From contig NZ_JAASQT010000001.1 of the NCBI RefSeq assembly GCF_011761985.1, positions 372,001-436,000 of the forward strand: a DNA stretch of 64,000 nucleotides, in the 5' to 3' direction. A program made the position numbers and the translations under genes. Below are positions 18,446-29,490 of the stretch, piece by piece; the first letter of the stretch is position 1; each line of letters starts with the position of its first letter. The notes under the pieces are model-generated. The model did not search any database, was not told the origin of the DNA, and saw only the letters and a program-made list of their open reading frames with translations. This DNA is from Brevundimonas terrae. Lineage in GTDB: Bacteria > Pseudomonadota > Alphaproteobacteria > Caulobacterales > Caulobacteraceae.

Positions 18446-18475
18446 AACCCCGATGGATTATCCGTCGGGGTTTTT
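18446..18475 (+). terminator. Intrinsic terminator
   Basis: AACCCCGA-T-GGAT pairs with ATCC-G-TCGGGGTT and is followed by TTTTTCTTT, 37 bases after the homospermidine-synthase-like stop. Confidence 0.88.
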
Positions 18476-18701
18476 CTTTGCCTGCATAATGTTTGAAGCG
18501 CGTTGGTGACGCTTTTTCACAATGCCCGATCTGTTGCTTACGGATCATTCCAGACAAAACTGCCCGTCACATCAGGGGGCGGTGTGCCCGTAATATTACC
18601 CATGAAAACAATGAGACACGAATACCATAATGGTGCCTTGCTGCGGTCGCTCCAATGGTTCAGTTATGGGTTTAATCCATGGTTTAGGATCTAGTCGGCA
18701 T

Positions 18702-19181
18702 ATGAAGGTCTACGCAAAAACGATTGCTGTCATGGTACTGGCCAGCAGCCTTGCCGCCTGTGGTGACACCGGTAGCAATGCGCCGATCACCGATGCGCAA
18801 GCGACCCCTGTCGACGCTGCGCCGAAGACTCCGGTCGCTACCGCCGAAAGCGCCGACCTGCAACCTCTGGCCGCCAATGCGCCAGCCTTTGCCAGCCTCT
18901 ATCCGGGCGCAACCCTGCTGCAGCCGCCGGTCACAGCCGATGGCCCCGATGGTCCCGGCGGAATTGCCGAGTTCACCACCCCGGCCACGCCCGAACAGGT
19001 CATCGAACATTATCGTACCCTGGCCGATACCAACGGCCTTGATCCCGTCATGGCGATGAATCAGGGCAATGCCCGCGCCTTTGCCGCGCTTGATGCCAAG
19101 GGGGCCGAGGTTCAGGTCATTGCCTCGCCCGGCGACCAGAACCTGACATCGGTACATCTGACCTGGAAATCGGGTCACTAG
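18702..19181 (+). CDS. Lipoprotein of unknown function
   Basis: The ATG at 18702 gives 159 residues beginning MKVYAKTIAVMVLAS and ending its signal at the lipobox SLAAC, so the protein is probably anchored in the envelope. The mature part starts with a low-complexity Ala/Pro/Thr linker, then has a compact segment with TLLQPPVTADG and TPEQVIEHYRTLAD, a pattern seen in small alphaproteobacterial envelope proteins. No enzyme motif is visible. It stands first in a plus-strand run with an acid-phosphatase-like lipoprotein (13 bases later) and a beta-helix protein, which suggests shared envelope or stress duties. Confidence 0.75.
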   Translation: MKVYAKTIAVMVLASSLAACGDTGSNAPITDAQATPVDAAPKTPVATAESADLQPLAANAPAFASLYPGATLLQPPVTADGPDGPGGIAEFTTPATPEQVIEHYRTLADTNGLDPVMAMNQGNARAFAALDAKGAEVQVIASPGDQNLTSVHLTWKSGH

Positions 19182-19194
19182 AGGATCAAAGGCC

Positions 19195-20019
19195 ATGAAG
19201 GCAGGTTTCGTTTTTGGCACCTGTGTGGCCAGTCTCTCCGCCTTGTTAAGCGGATGCGTCGGCACCCCGGCCGCATTCGAACCCAAGGCCGTTGCCGCCG
19301 ATCCCGCCCATCACGGCTATCTGTCCCGCAGTGACCTGCAATTGCTGGCCGATGTCGTACCGCCGCCTCCCGCTGCGGGCAGCGAGGCCGAAGCCGCTGA
19401 CCGCGCCTTGTCGGCCACCTATCGCGTGCTTGAAAATACCGACCGCTGGCTGATGGCCACCAGCCATGCCGAGGTCCGTTCGCCATTCGCGCTTCAGCAT
19501 TTTGATTGCACCTTGGGTGTTCGCTTCGATCCGGCCCAGAATACCACCCCCGCCACGGCGCGCCTGATGCAGCGCCTGTTCGAGGATGCCGAGGCCACAT
19601 CCACCCTCGTCAAACTTCGTGCCCATCGCGCCCGCCCTGTCGGCGATGATCCGGCCCGCGAGGCGTGCCAGCGCGTCTCCCGCGCAGGCCGCGCCTCTGC
19701 CTCCTATCCGTCGGGTAGCGCCACCGTGGCCGCGGCCTATGGCGAGGCCATGGCCGCCATCGCCCCAGAACATGCACAGGCCGCCCGCGAGACAGGTCAC
19801 CAGATCGCCCTCAGCCGCGTTGTCTGCGCCATGCACTATCCGCTGGACGCCCAGACCGGCGAAGGCTTGGGCAAGGCCGTCTTTGACCGCGCCGCCGATG
19901 CCGCAGAGTTTCAGGCCGACCTCGCCTTGGCCCGTCAGGAATATGCCGCCCTAAAGGCCAGCGGCAAGACCAATCCCGGCTGTGCCGCCGAACGGTCTGC
20001 CCTGTCCCAGAACCTGTGA
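19195..20019 (+). CDS. PAP2 / class A acid phosphatase-like lipoprotein with altered active site
   Basis: The protein has 274 residues with a signal ending in LLSGC (lipid cysteine C21). The phosphatase signature is nearly complete: K140-x6-R147-P148, then YPSGS at 171-175, then S207-R208-x5-H214-x3-D218 with the nucleophile H214. The middle motif of the family is normally PSGH, and here its histidine is Ser175. Class A acid phosphatases release phosphate from organic esters in the periplasm. This one may be slow, altered in specificity or inactive. The next gene starts inside its stop codon (GTGA overlap). Confidence 0.8.
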   Translation: MKAGFVFGTCVASLSALLSGCVGTPAAFEPKAVAADPAHHGYLSRSDLQLLADVVPPPPAAGSEAEAADRALSATYRVLENTDRWLMATSHAEVRSPFALQHFDCTLGVRFDPAQNTTPATARLMQRLFEDAEATSTLVKLRAHRARPVGDDPAREACQRVSRAGRASASYPSGSATVAAAYGEAMAAIAPEHAQAARETGHQIALSRVVCAMHYPLDAQTGEGLGKAVFDRAADAAEFQADLALARQEYAALKASGKTNPGCAAERSALSQNL

Positions 20020-20975
20020 TTACAGCCCTGATACTGGCGGCCAGCCTGTCTGGCGCTGTATCTGCCGCACCTTCATGCAGCCCCGAACAGGTCGCCGCCC
20101 TCACAGCCCTCTCCGACACGCCCTATCGCCTGACCTGTAGCGCCCGTTTGGCACCGGATCAGCCCATCCGTCGCCATCTTGTGCTGGAAGGCCCGCAATC
20201 TTCGAATGTGACGCTGGATTGTAATGGTGGCTCAATTGGCCGCCCCGATACGACGGTCAGTGCCTCGGCCCCCACGGTGATGATCCGCTCGGAAAAGTCC
20301 GCAGGCGGACAATGGCTACCGACGTCCGGTATCACCGTGCGCAACTGCCATGTCTTTGGTGCTGTGCGGGTGTGGGGCATGGGCGCAGACGGCAGTTATG
20401 ACGACCTACGCCTCTCCTCGCGCCAAGCAGGCCACACAGAGCACCTGCAAGCGGTCGCACCACGCCATATCCGGTTGGAGCAGGTACGCATCACGGCACG
20501 CGGCACTATTCCGCTCTATGTCGGGCCGGGGGTCACGCGCCTTACGTTAGAGGACGCCACGCTGGATGGCACCACAACAGCCACCGCCGTTTATCTGGAT
20601 GCCGAGAGCGCGGACAATACCCTCCGCAATAACCGCATCCTGACCCGCACGGGCCGCGAGATGATCGCTATCGACGGATCAGCCCGCAACACGATCAGCG
20701 GCAATCGCTTTGATCTGCATGGCCAGCCGGGCATCTATCTGTATCGCAACTGCGGCGAACGCGGCGTGATCCGCCACCAGACCCCCTCGGACAACATCAT
20801 CGAGAACAACAGCTTTACCGGTACCGCGTGGCTGCGTCCGCGTCTGGTGGTCGAGAATGCCCGTAATGGCCGCCGTTCCTATTGTGGCGCAGATAGCGGC
20901 TATCCGTTCGGCAGCAGCATTGATGACCGCGACAACGCCACCGGCAACACTGTGCGCAATAATCGCAGACCATAA
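20016..20975 (+). CDS. Exported right-handed beta-helix repeat protein
   Basis: A GTG start overlaps the previous stop by 4 bases. The product has 319 residues with a signal peptide (ITALILAASLSGAVSAAP). The body has rungs of about 20-25 residues with repeated N and hydrophobic positions, for example NTLRNNRIL, NTISGNRF, NIIENNSF and NTVRNN, the hallmark of NosD/pectate-lyase-like parallel beta-helices. Such proteins bind or cleave polysaccharides. Catalytic residues cannot be assigned. Coupling to the upstream phosphatase-like lipoprotein and the proximity of capsule genes suggest a periplasmic or surface role. Confidence 0.8.
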   Translation: MITALILAASLSGAVSAAPSCSPEQVAALTALSDTPYRLTCSARLAPDQPIRRHLVLEGPQSSNVTLDCNGGSIGRPDTTVSASAPTVMIRSEKSAGGQWLPTSGITVRNCHVFGAVRVWGMGADGSYDDLRLSSRQAGHTEHLQAVAPRHIRLEQVRITARGTIPLYVGPGVTRLTLEDATLDGTTTATAVYLDAESADNTLRNNRILTRTGREMIAIDGSARNTISGNRFDLHGQPGIYLYRNCGERGVIRHQTPSDNIIENNSFTGTAWLRPRLVVENARNGRRSYCGADSGYPFGSSIDDRDNATGNTVRNNRRP

Positions 20976-20976
20976 A

Positions 20977-21004
20977 AAAGGCGGGGCATGTGACCCCGCC
21001 TTTT
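20977..21004. terminator. Bidirectional intrinsic terminator
   Basis: AAAAGGCGGGG pairs with CCCCGCCTTTT between the convergent beta-helix and aguB genes. T-runs exist on both strands. Confidence 0.88.
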
Positions 21005-21008
21005 CATT

Positions 21009-21877
<869 letters not shown>

Positions 21878-21878
<1 letters not shown>

Positions 21879-22882
21879 TATGCAGGCTCCTGCTGGCTGA
21901 TGCAGTGGAACGAGCCACCGCCGGTCAGAATGGCCATCGACGGCGACGGAATGATCTTGTGGTCCGGATAGACCGTGGCCAGTGCTTCGCAGGCCATGCG
22001 GGCCGCAATGTCATTGCCATAGGTCGGCACGACCACAGCCTTATTGGTGATGAGGAAATTCATGTGGCTGGCCGGAATAGGCTCGCCATCCTCGTCCGCA
22101 ACCAGACCCGGCGACGGAATACGCAGCACCTTGATCGGACGGCCCGCCGCATCGGTCGAGGCCGACAGAATACGCGCGGTTTCGTCGTAAACGTCCGCAT
22201 TCGGATCATCTTCGCCAAACGCGATCGGGCACGCCACGACACCCGGGGCAACAAAGCGGGCCAGATTATCGACGTGGCCATCTGTGTGGTCGTTCAACAG
22301 ACCATCACCCAGCCAGATGACCTTCTTGGCCCCCAGTGCCTTGGCAAAGGCCGCCTCTGCGGCTTCTTCCGTCCAGCCCTGGTTGCGGTTGGTGTTCAGC
22401 ACGCACTGGCGCGTGGTCAGAACCGTGCCCTCGCCATCGTGATCGACCGCGCCGCCTTCAAGGATGAAGTCATGGCGGGTAATGGCCACGCCCGACTGCT
22501 CGCCAATCTGGTCGGCGACCTCGTCGTCAAACGGCAGGTCATATTTGCCGCCCCAGCCATTAAAGGTGAAGGCATTGGCCGAGGCCGAACCCTGACCAAA
22601 GATCGGGCCGGTATCACGCAGCCAGATATCGCCAAAGCGACCGGCCACAATCTCTACGCCCGCGACATCGGCAAAACGCGCACGCGCAGGCTCCAGCGCC
22701 TCTTCGTTACCGGTCATCAGCTTGACCTTGACGCCACCGGCACCGGCCAGAGCCCGCACCAGAGCCTCGACCTCTTCCTGTGCCTGTTCGAGGTCTTCTT
22801 GCCAAAGCTCGGCATGGCTGGGCCAGCCAACCCACATGGCACGCTGCGGTGCCCATTCGGCAGGGATCAAGGTGGTGGTCAT
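21878..22882 (-). CDS. aguA: Agmatine deiminase
   Basis: It converts agmatine to N-carbamoylputrescine and ammonia. The protein has 334 residues of the guanidine-modifying-enzyme fold. Visible motifs are WVGWPSH, DIWLRDTGPIF, LEGGAVDHDGEGT, HTDGHVDN and the C-terminal GGGSFHCISQQ with catalytic C327. It is the first gene of aguA-aguB. An arginine decarboxylase that would supply agmatine is not in the window, so agmatine may come from the medium or from a gene elsewhere. Confidence 0.95.
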
Positions 22883-22983
22883 CGGGGCGTCCTCGAAAGG
22901 GCGTGGAAACAGAAAAACGAAGTGGCGAGATAGGACTTATAGCCTCTCACTTCAATGGATACGCCGTCATAGCCTCAAACAGA

Positions 22984-23011
22984 AAGGGCGGCCCGTTTCC
23001 GGACCGCCCTT
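22984..23011. terminator. Intrinsic terminator
   Basis: AAGGGCGG pairs with CCGCCCTT, with a further CC/GG pairing inside. It lies 27 bases past the stop of the leftward TonB-dependent receptor gene. Confidence 0.8.
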
Positions 23012-23037
23012 CCTTTTTAGCAAACTGGCAGTTCGTC

Positions 23038-25404
23038 TTAGAACGAAGCGCGCAGGGTGATCATAGCTGTGCGCGGTGCGCCCAGCTGGTACGAGGCCGC
23101 ACGATCGGTCTGGGTCGAGATATCAGCCAGATATTCTTCGTCGAACAGGTTGATCACGTTCAGCTGCAGGTAGGAGTTACCCTTGCCCAGAGCCTTCAGA
23201 TTGTAACGGACGTCCAGATCGAAGGTCAGGTAGTCCGGAGCCACTTCGGTGTTGATGTCGTTGGCGAAACGCTCACCGACATACTTGCCTTGCAGGCCCA
23301 GATCGAAATCACCGATCGTGTAGGCCACGCGGCCACCGAACTGCCAATCCGGGGTTTCAACCAGTTGGTTGCCGGCGGTCGGGATGAACTGCGCTACACC
23401 ATCTTTGATGCCATTCGGCAGGTCGTTCTTCACTTCACTGTCAGTGTAGGTGAACGAACCGGTCAGCGACAGGTTCTCGATCGGGGACCAACCGATTTGA
23501 CCATCAATACCCTGCAGGGTCACGTCACCCACGTTGCGGGTCAGGTACATGTCAGCCGCTTCGTCATATGTACGAACGATACGGTTGGCGTAATCGGTCT
23601 TCCAAGCAGCAATCGAAGCGATCAGGGTGCCCGACTGGAAGCGGTAGCCGATGTCGTACGAGTTCGTGGTTTCCGGTTCCGGATTCACGTCAACAACGTC
23701 GTACAGGTCATCGGTACGCGGAGCCGAGAAGCCTTCAGCATACGAAGCATAGATCGACTGGCTGTCACCAAACTTCCAGGTCACACCCAGGTTTGGCAGC
23801 ACGGCGTCATACTTCTTGTCGAACGAAACAGGCGCACGGTACTTGTTGTTGGCATTGCTGTTCATCGCCGACGACGGGAACTGCACAGTGCCGTCCGGGT
23901 TCACAACCGAAGGCGTTTCGGTGGTGCAGTAAGCGTTGAAGGTATCGCGCTGGTAGCAGTAGTTGTTCAGTTCGCGATCGAAGAACGGGGCGCGGACGCC
24001 AACGGTCAGGTCAACAGCGTTGTTGAAGAACGAACCGCGGTACTCGGCAGCGATCTGGTTCAGCATGGCGTACGACAGGCGGTCACGACGACGCAGGACA
24101 GTGCCGTCCGGCAGCTCGACCGGGCGACCGTTACGACCGGCGAACCAGTCTTCCGGGAAGCCGTTGGCGTCGATATAGCCCATTTGGCCGGTCTGGCGGT
24201 GACGACCCCAGTCAAAGGTGTAGGCACCACGCAGTTGGTGGTTCTCGCTCACGTTCCAGATCAGCGAGCTGGTCACGCCATAACGGTGGGTGTTGGTGAT
24301 GTTCGGGCGGAACAGGGTTACCTTGGTGTTCGGGTCGATCTTGCCGTCACCGTTCAGATCTACACCGGCCGCCGACGAGTTACCGATCAGCTGCGGATCG
24401 GTTTCGCTGGTGGTGTGCGTACCGCCACCGTGTGCCAGAGTGTACTGGAACGAAGGGTCAACCGTCAGGGTCAGCTTGTCCGACAGGGTGAAACGCGATT
24501 GACCGCGGATGTTGCCGGTGTTCGACGGGTTCACAGCCGTGGCTTGCGAACGGACGGTATTGTAGTCGTTCTTGTCGTAAGCACCGCCCTTTTCAAAGTC
24601 GGCGAGACTAACGCGCGGCATGAACTGGTTGCGGTTTTCATTGTAGTGAGCGGTCAGCGAGACGAAGTCGCCATTGTCGCCCAGCGGCTGATAAATGCGG
24701 CCGTTCAGCTGCATCTTGTCCACGCCGCCTGCACCCACAAAGTGGTCGTACTTGGTCTTAGACGCAGCAAACCAGGCGCGGGTGCCCCACGGGCCGAACT
24801 CGCCGGTTTCAACCAAGCCGAATGCACGACGATAGCCGTATTCGCCCAGCGACGGCTGGAAGATCACGCCAAACTCTTCACTCGGACGACGGGTGACATA
24901 GTTCACGGTGCCACCGGTAGCCGATGCCGTCGGGGAGTCGACGTCGGTCGTGCCCAGGTTCACAGCAGCGCGCTGGATCAGTTCCGGGTCCATCTGCTGG
25001 TTCGAGTAGATGGCATAGTTCCCGGTATCGTTCATCGGGATGCCGTCTTGGGTCAGCGAAACACGTGCAGAATCGAAACCGCGGATGGTCAGGTCACCAC
25101 CAGCCGAACCGTAAGCATCGTTGTTGGTGAAGTTCACACCCGGAAGAAGGTTGATCGAGTTCAGGATGGTTTGACCAGCAGCCTGCGTACCGATGTATTG
25201 CTCGGTGATGGTCGCACGCGACTTCGGGTTGTTCTCTGCAACAACACCTTCGATAGCGCGCGGACCGCGCGTACCGGTGACGACGACTTGTTCGACTTCA
25301 AAAGCTTCCGAGCCGGTCGATTGAGCCGAAGCGGTGGTGGCCATACCAAGCGCAATGGCGATAGCCGATGCGCCGAAGGTCAGGCTGCGAGCAAAATTGG
25401 ACAA
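23038..25404 (-). CDS. TonB-dependent outer-membrane receptor, probably phosphate-starvation controlled
   Basis: I favour the TTG at 25404, which has AGGGG 7 bases upstream and gives a clean signal peptide (SNFARSLTFGASAIAIALG...ASAQ). The ATG at 25458 lacks a ribosome site. The product has 788 residues. The TonB-box region EVEQVVVTGTRG is followed by the plug (LPGVNF, DLTIRGFDSARV, GTVNYVTRRP), a 22-stranded-type barrel, and a C-terminal beta signal ending in aromatic ASF. It imports a ligand across the outer membrane. The tandem Pho box about 90 bases upstream suggests a phosphorus-containing ligand or a siderophore needed in phosphate starvation. The ligand is not identifiable from sequence. 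Confidence 0.9.
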   Translation of the reverse strand: MSNFARSLTFGASAIAIALGMATTASAQSTGSEAFEVEQVVVTGTRGPRAIEGVVAENNPKSRATITEQYIGTQAAGQTILNSINLLPGVNFTNNDAYGSAGGDLTIRGFDSARVSLTQDGIPMNDTGNYAIYSNQQMDPELIQRAAVNLGTTDVDSPTASATGGTVNYVTRRPSEEFGVIFQPSLGEYGYRRAFGLVETGEFGPWGTRAWFAASKTKYDHFVGAGGVDKMQLNGRIYQPLGDNGDFVSLTAHYNENRNQFMPRVSLADFEKGGAYDKNDYNTVRSQATAVNPSNTGNIRGQSRFTLSDKLTLTVDPSFQYTLAHGGGTHTTSETDPQLIGNSSAAGVDLNGDGKIDPNTKVTLFRPNITNTHRYGVTSSLIWNVSENHQLRGAYTFDWGRHRQTGQMGYIDANGFPEDWFAGRNGRPVELPDGTVLRRRDRLSYAMLNQIAAEYRGSFFNNAVDLTVGVRAPFFDRELNNYCYQRDTFNAYCTTETPSVVNPDGTVQFPSSAMNSNANNKYRAPVSFDKKYDAVLPNLGVTWKFGDSQSIYASYAEGFSAPRTDDLYDVVDVNPEPETTNSYDIGYRFQSGTLIASIAAWKTDYANRIVRTYDEAADMYLTRNVGDVTLQGIDGQIGWSPIENLSLTGSFTYTDSEVKNDLPNGIKDGVAQFIPTAGNQLVETPDWQFGGRVAYTIGDFDLGLQGKYVGERFANDINTEVAPDYLTFDLDVRYNLKALGKGNSYLQLNVINLFDEEYLADISTQTDRAASYQLGAPRTAMITLRASF

Positions 25405-25493
25405 CGGATATCCCCTTTGTCGTACCCCCGAGGTGAAAGGAGGGAGGTACTTGTTCATTTGATGAACGGGGATTTAGTCGCTGGAACATAAGT

Positions 25494-25526
25494 TTGGGCG
25501 ACAAAAACATGACAGAAACATGACAG
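25494..25526 (-). promoter_or_regulatory. Tandem Pho box (PhoB site) of the TonB-dependent receptor
   Basis: Read on the minus strand, the site is CTGTCATGTTT repeated twice without a gap (25526-25505), followed by a weaker third unit TTGTCGCCCAA (25504-25494). The known PhoB box is two 11-bp direct repeats of CTGTCAT plus four AT-rich bases, and both seven-base cores match exactly here. It lies about 90 bases upstream of the chosen start of the receptor gene and points towards it. Confidence 0.85.
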
Positions 25527-25584
25527 CGTCGCAGGGTGTCCTAGACGCCACAGCCTGTGGAAAGTCCGGATTTAAAAGGACAAA

Positions 25585-26835
25585 TCAGCTATCTAGCCGC
25601 ACAAAGCGTGCAGCAACTGCGCGGGCCGTTCGACGAATGACCCTCGGCTCATGAAAATTGCCGTTGATTTGTGCCTTGGCCAGCACATGCGCCCTGAAGC
25701 GTTTGAACAGTTCAGGGTCCGCGGGTTTCGGGTGTCTCCAGAAGTCATGCAGGGACTTCTGGTAGGTCAAACCTTCGAAATTAAAGAAAGCCTTGCCCAA
25801 TACCTTTACCGGCGTGCCAAACCCCAGTGCAGACAAGGCTGCGCTCGAATTATTGACCACCATGCCCTGTGAGGCACGGCAAAGTTCGGCAAGATTTCCA
25901 CCATCAATAAAGTCAACGCGACCGGACAGACCGCGTGAGACCGCCAGATTTTTTACGACAGCGCTGAAATCAACTAGCCCCGGGTCCAGCGGGTGGTTCT
26001 TGAACACAAGACGCGCCGATGCGGGCGCATGCTTGGCAAAGCTGTTCATTAACTCGACAATAAAGGCCGTGTTATCTGCATATTTGGAATAACGCAGAAG
26101 CTGGTTATCACCTTCACGCTGCAGGCATCCGATAAAGAAAGGCCCCTTTTCGCGTAAGGCCTCTGCATCCACCACCTGCTTGGAAGACCGCAAAGCCAAG
26201 CGGACATAGCGTTGCACATGGCTGACACACTGTAGCCAGGCCGGTACCGTATAGGGGTTGCGATAATTGGGGTAGAGCCAGCCCCCCAGCAACTGCACCA
26301 TATGATACGCGCTGATATTGATGATGTGGTACGGCAGGATGCGACCGACACTATGGCTGACCGCCATTTCGGGAACCGGCTCTCCATAGCCTTCAGCCGA
26401 TCGCGGTAAGGGACTGGAGGCATTGACGCCATTACGCTCCAGCGTAATCCAGTCCGGGCGAAAATAGCCGTTCTCCAACACCCACAAACGCGACGGAATG
26501 GATTTGGCCAATTCGGCTACGGCCTGATTATACGGTCCGCTTTCACCGAAAATGACCACATCCGTGTACTGGCCGGCGATGCCTGGAAACTGCTTCTGCC
26601 AGTCCGCAGACGAGCCACTGAACCGGACCCGACCTTTAAGCTCCCAATTGAAAGCATCACCCGCATTAAACACCATGCGGTGCACACTGTCGGCTCCCAT
26701 AGCCAACAATGCTGTGTTCAGATGACGACCAAAAGGGCCGAACGGCAAGGTCACCAATAGAAAACGTCGCCCTTGCAACGCCTTCGCCTGCCCGTCGACA
26801 ACAGTTGTATGTTCAGGTTCGTATGGGGCTAGCAA
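25585..26835 (-). CDS. kpsS: Capsule polysaccharide modification/export protein (KpsS-like)
   Basis: The protein has 416 residues. It begins LLVTLPFGPFGRHLNTAL after a short leader. The segments VLENGYFRPDWITLERNGVN and, further on, LVFKNHPLDPG and VVNNSSAALSALGFGTPVKVLGK are diagnostic of KpsS/LipB proteins, which add the first Kdo to phosphatidylglycerol for the capsule poly-Kdo linker. It acts at the cytoplasmic face of the inner membrane. The start codon is a TTG at 26835 with no strong ribosome site, so the true N-terminus is uncertain. It stands alone, 19 kb from the KpsM/E/T-like genes and 3 kb from kdsD. Confidence 0.88.
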   Translation of the reverse strand: MLAPYEPEHTTVVDGQAKALQGRRFLLVTLPFGPFGRHLNTALLAMGADSVHRMVFNAGDAFNWELKGRVRFSGSSADWQKQFPGIAGQYTDVVIFGESGPYNQAVAELAKSIPSRLWVLENGYFRPDWITLERNGVNASSPLPRSAEGYGEPVPEMAVSHSVGRILPYHIINISAYHMVQLLGGWLYPNYRNPYTVPAWLQCVSHVQRYVRLALRSSKQVVDAEALREKGPFFIGCLQREGDNQLLRYSKYADNTAFIVELMNSFAKHAPASARLVFKNHPLDPGLVDFSAVVKNLAVSRGLSGRVDFIDGGNLAELCRASQGMVVNNSSAALSALGFGTPVKVLGKAFFNFEGLTYQKSLHDFWRHPKPADPELFKRFRAHVLAKAQINGNFHEPRVIRRTARAVAARFVRLDS

Positions 26836-26972
26836 CAGTCAAAGTCTCTCATAGGGAGGGCAAGGGTCGAACGGCAATCTCACACCGCGAATGCCCTCCA
26901 AAATCTTGGTACTCAGCTTCGCGCGTTACGCCAAACAGAAAGTAAATATTGAAGACTTAAGTCCATACAAAA

Positions 26973-27007
26973 GAACCGCAGAATGCTGGATGGGCACCCT
27001 GCGGTTC
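26973..27007 (-). terminator. Intrinsic terminator of the OmpA-like gene
   Basis: GAACCGCAG and CTGCGGTTC form a 9-bp stem, with an inner TGC/GCA pairing and TTTTG following on the minus strand, about 65 bases past the stop of the gene at 27071-28222. Confidence 0.75.
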
Positions 27008-27070
27008 AATGTAAATGATCATCTTCGGTCAACTGTCGGGGAGAACGTCACCGCCCTCCCCTTCAGTAGA

Positions 27071-28222
<1,152 letters not shown>

Positions 28223-28421
28223 GGTGTCCTCTCTCACTGATTTATGAGTGCGAAGTCTTCATGTTCCCACAAAGACACTCGAGGCAACAAACGACGTTGC
28301 TGCATGCTGGTTCCTTGTAATCACGCGGATTATGGCAACTGTGGCGCCTTTCCAACACTTTTTTGTTGCCCCCGGCACCCTCATGTACAAGACCTGATCG
28401 CACACATTCGGGAGGTCATGC

Positions 28422-29321
28422 GTGTCAGATATGTTCAAAGGTCAGGTCGCCATCGTCACCGGCGCGGGCGGGGGTTTGGGTCGTGAGCACGCATTGGCCC
28501 TGGCCGCGCGCGGAGCCAAGGTGGTCATTAATGATCTGGGCGGTTCGCGCGACGGATCGGGCGCTTCCCAGTCGGCCGCCGAAGCTGTCGTAGACGAAAT
28601 TCGCGCCGCAGGAGGTGAGGCCATGGCCAGTGCCGCTTCTGTGACCGATTTCGCAGCCGTCAGCCAGATGGTGGCCGACACCATGGCCCAATGGGGCCGC
28701 ATCGATATTCTGGTCAATAATGCCGGAATTTTGCGCGACAAGAGCTTTGCCAAGATGGAGCTCGACGACTTCCGGTTGGTCATGGATGTGCACCTGATGG
28801 GGGCCGTCAACTGCACCAAGGCCGTCTGGGACATCATGCGCGCCCAGAATTATGGCCGCATCGTCATGACCACATCCTCATCGGGTCTGTTCGGCAATTT
28901 TGGACAGTCCAACTACGGGGCCGCCAAGATGGCTCTGGTCGGATTGATGCAGACCCTGTCGATTGAAGGAGCCAAGAACGATATCCGCGTTAACTGCTTG
29001 GCACCGACCGCCCATACCCGCATGACAGAAGATCTTGGCCTCCCCTTGGAAGCCCTGGCACCGGCTCTGGTCACCCCGGGCCTGTTGCACCTGGTCAGCC
29101 CCGATGCCCCCACCCGCTGCATTCTGGCCGCAGGTGCAGGCGGCTTCGAGCGCGCCTATATTACCCTGACGCAGGGTGATTTTATCACCGGCCCCGAGGC
29201 CGCAGAGCAGGTGGCCGCCCGTTTTGACAAGATATCCGACCGTACCGGTGAAATCGTACCGGAGATGGGCGCGGCACAAGGCATGATCGAGCTCACAAAG
29301 GCACAGTCCGCCCAAGGATGA
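28422..29321 (+). CDS. SDR oxidoreductase, probable (3R)-hydroxyacyl-CoA dehydrogenase type
   Basis: The protein has 299 residues. The GTG at 28422 follows GGGAGG by 5 bases; an ATG three codons later is an alternative. The Rossmann motif is TGAGGGLGRE, followed by NNAGILRD and the catalytic Y-x3-K in NYGAAKMAL with the upstream serine in TTSSSG. NDLGGSRDG after beta-2 and the long C-terminal part are typical of the dehydrogenase domain of peroxisomal multifunctional enzyme 2, so an acyl-CoA substrate is likely. A clear terminator follows, so it is monocistronic. Confidence 0.88.
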   Translation: MSDMFKGQVAIVTGAGGGLGREHALALAARGAKVVINDLGGSRDGSGASQSAAEAVVDEIRAAGGEAMASAASVTDFAAVSQMVADTMAQWGRIDILVNNAGILRDKSFAKMELDDFRLVMDVHLMGAVNCTKAVWDIMRAQNYGRIVMTTSSSGLFGNFGQSNYGAAKMALVGLMQTLSIEGAKNDIRVNCLAPTAHTRMTEDLGLPLEALAPALVTPGLLHLVSPDAPTRCILAAGAGGFERAYITLTQGDFITGPEAAEQVAARFDKISDRTGEIVPEMGAAQGMIELTKAQSAQG

Positions 29322-29328
29322 GCATGAG

Positions 29329-29366
29329 TGGAGTACAGGTATCAAGCTCGGCCTGTACTCCATTTT
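29329..29366 (+). terminator. Intrinsic terminator
   Basis: TGGAGTACAGG pairs with CCTGTACTCCA (11 bp) and is followed by TTTTCT, just after the SDR stop codon. Confidence 0.88.
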
Positions 29367-29490
29367 CTCTGACTTTCACGCGCTGTGCGACACCTCGTGC
29401 ACCACATAAAGACTCACGGGTCGTTGTCAGCCCGTACCGGATGGCGTTAATCACACGAGATTAGAGACAATCGCGTCACTGGAACGACTT

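Noticed and set aside
22780..25491. 903-codon plus-strand frame across aguA and the TonB-dependent receptor
   Set aside because: It runs antisense through two well-supported genes and their terminator, and has no recognisable domain.
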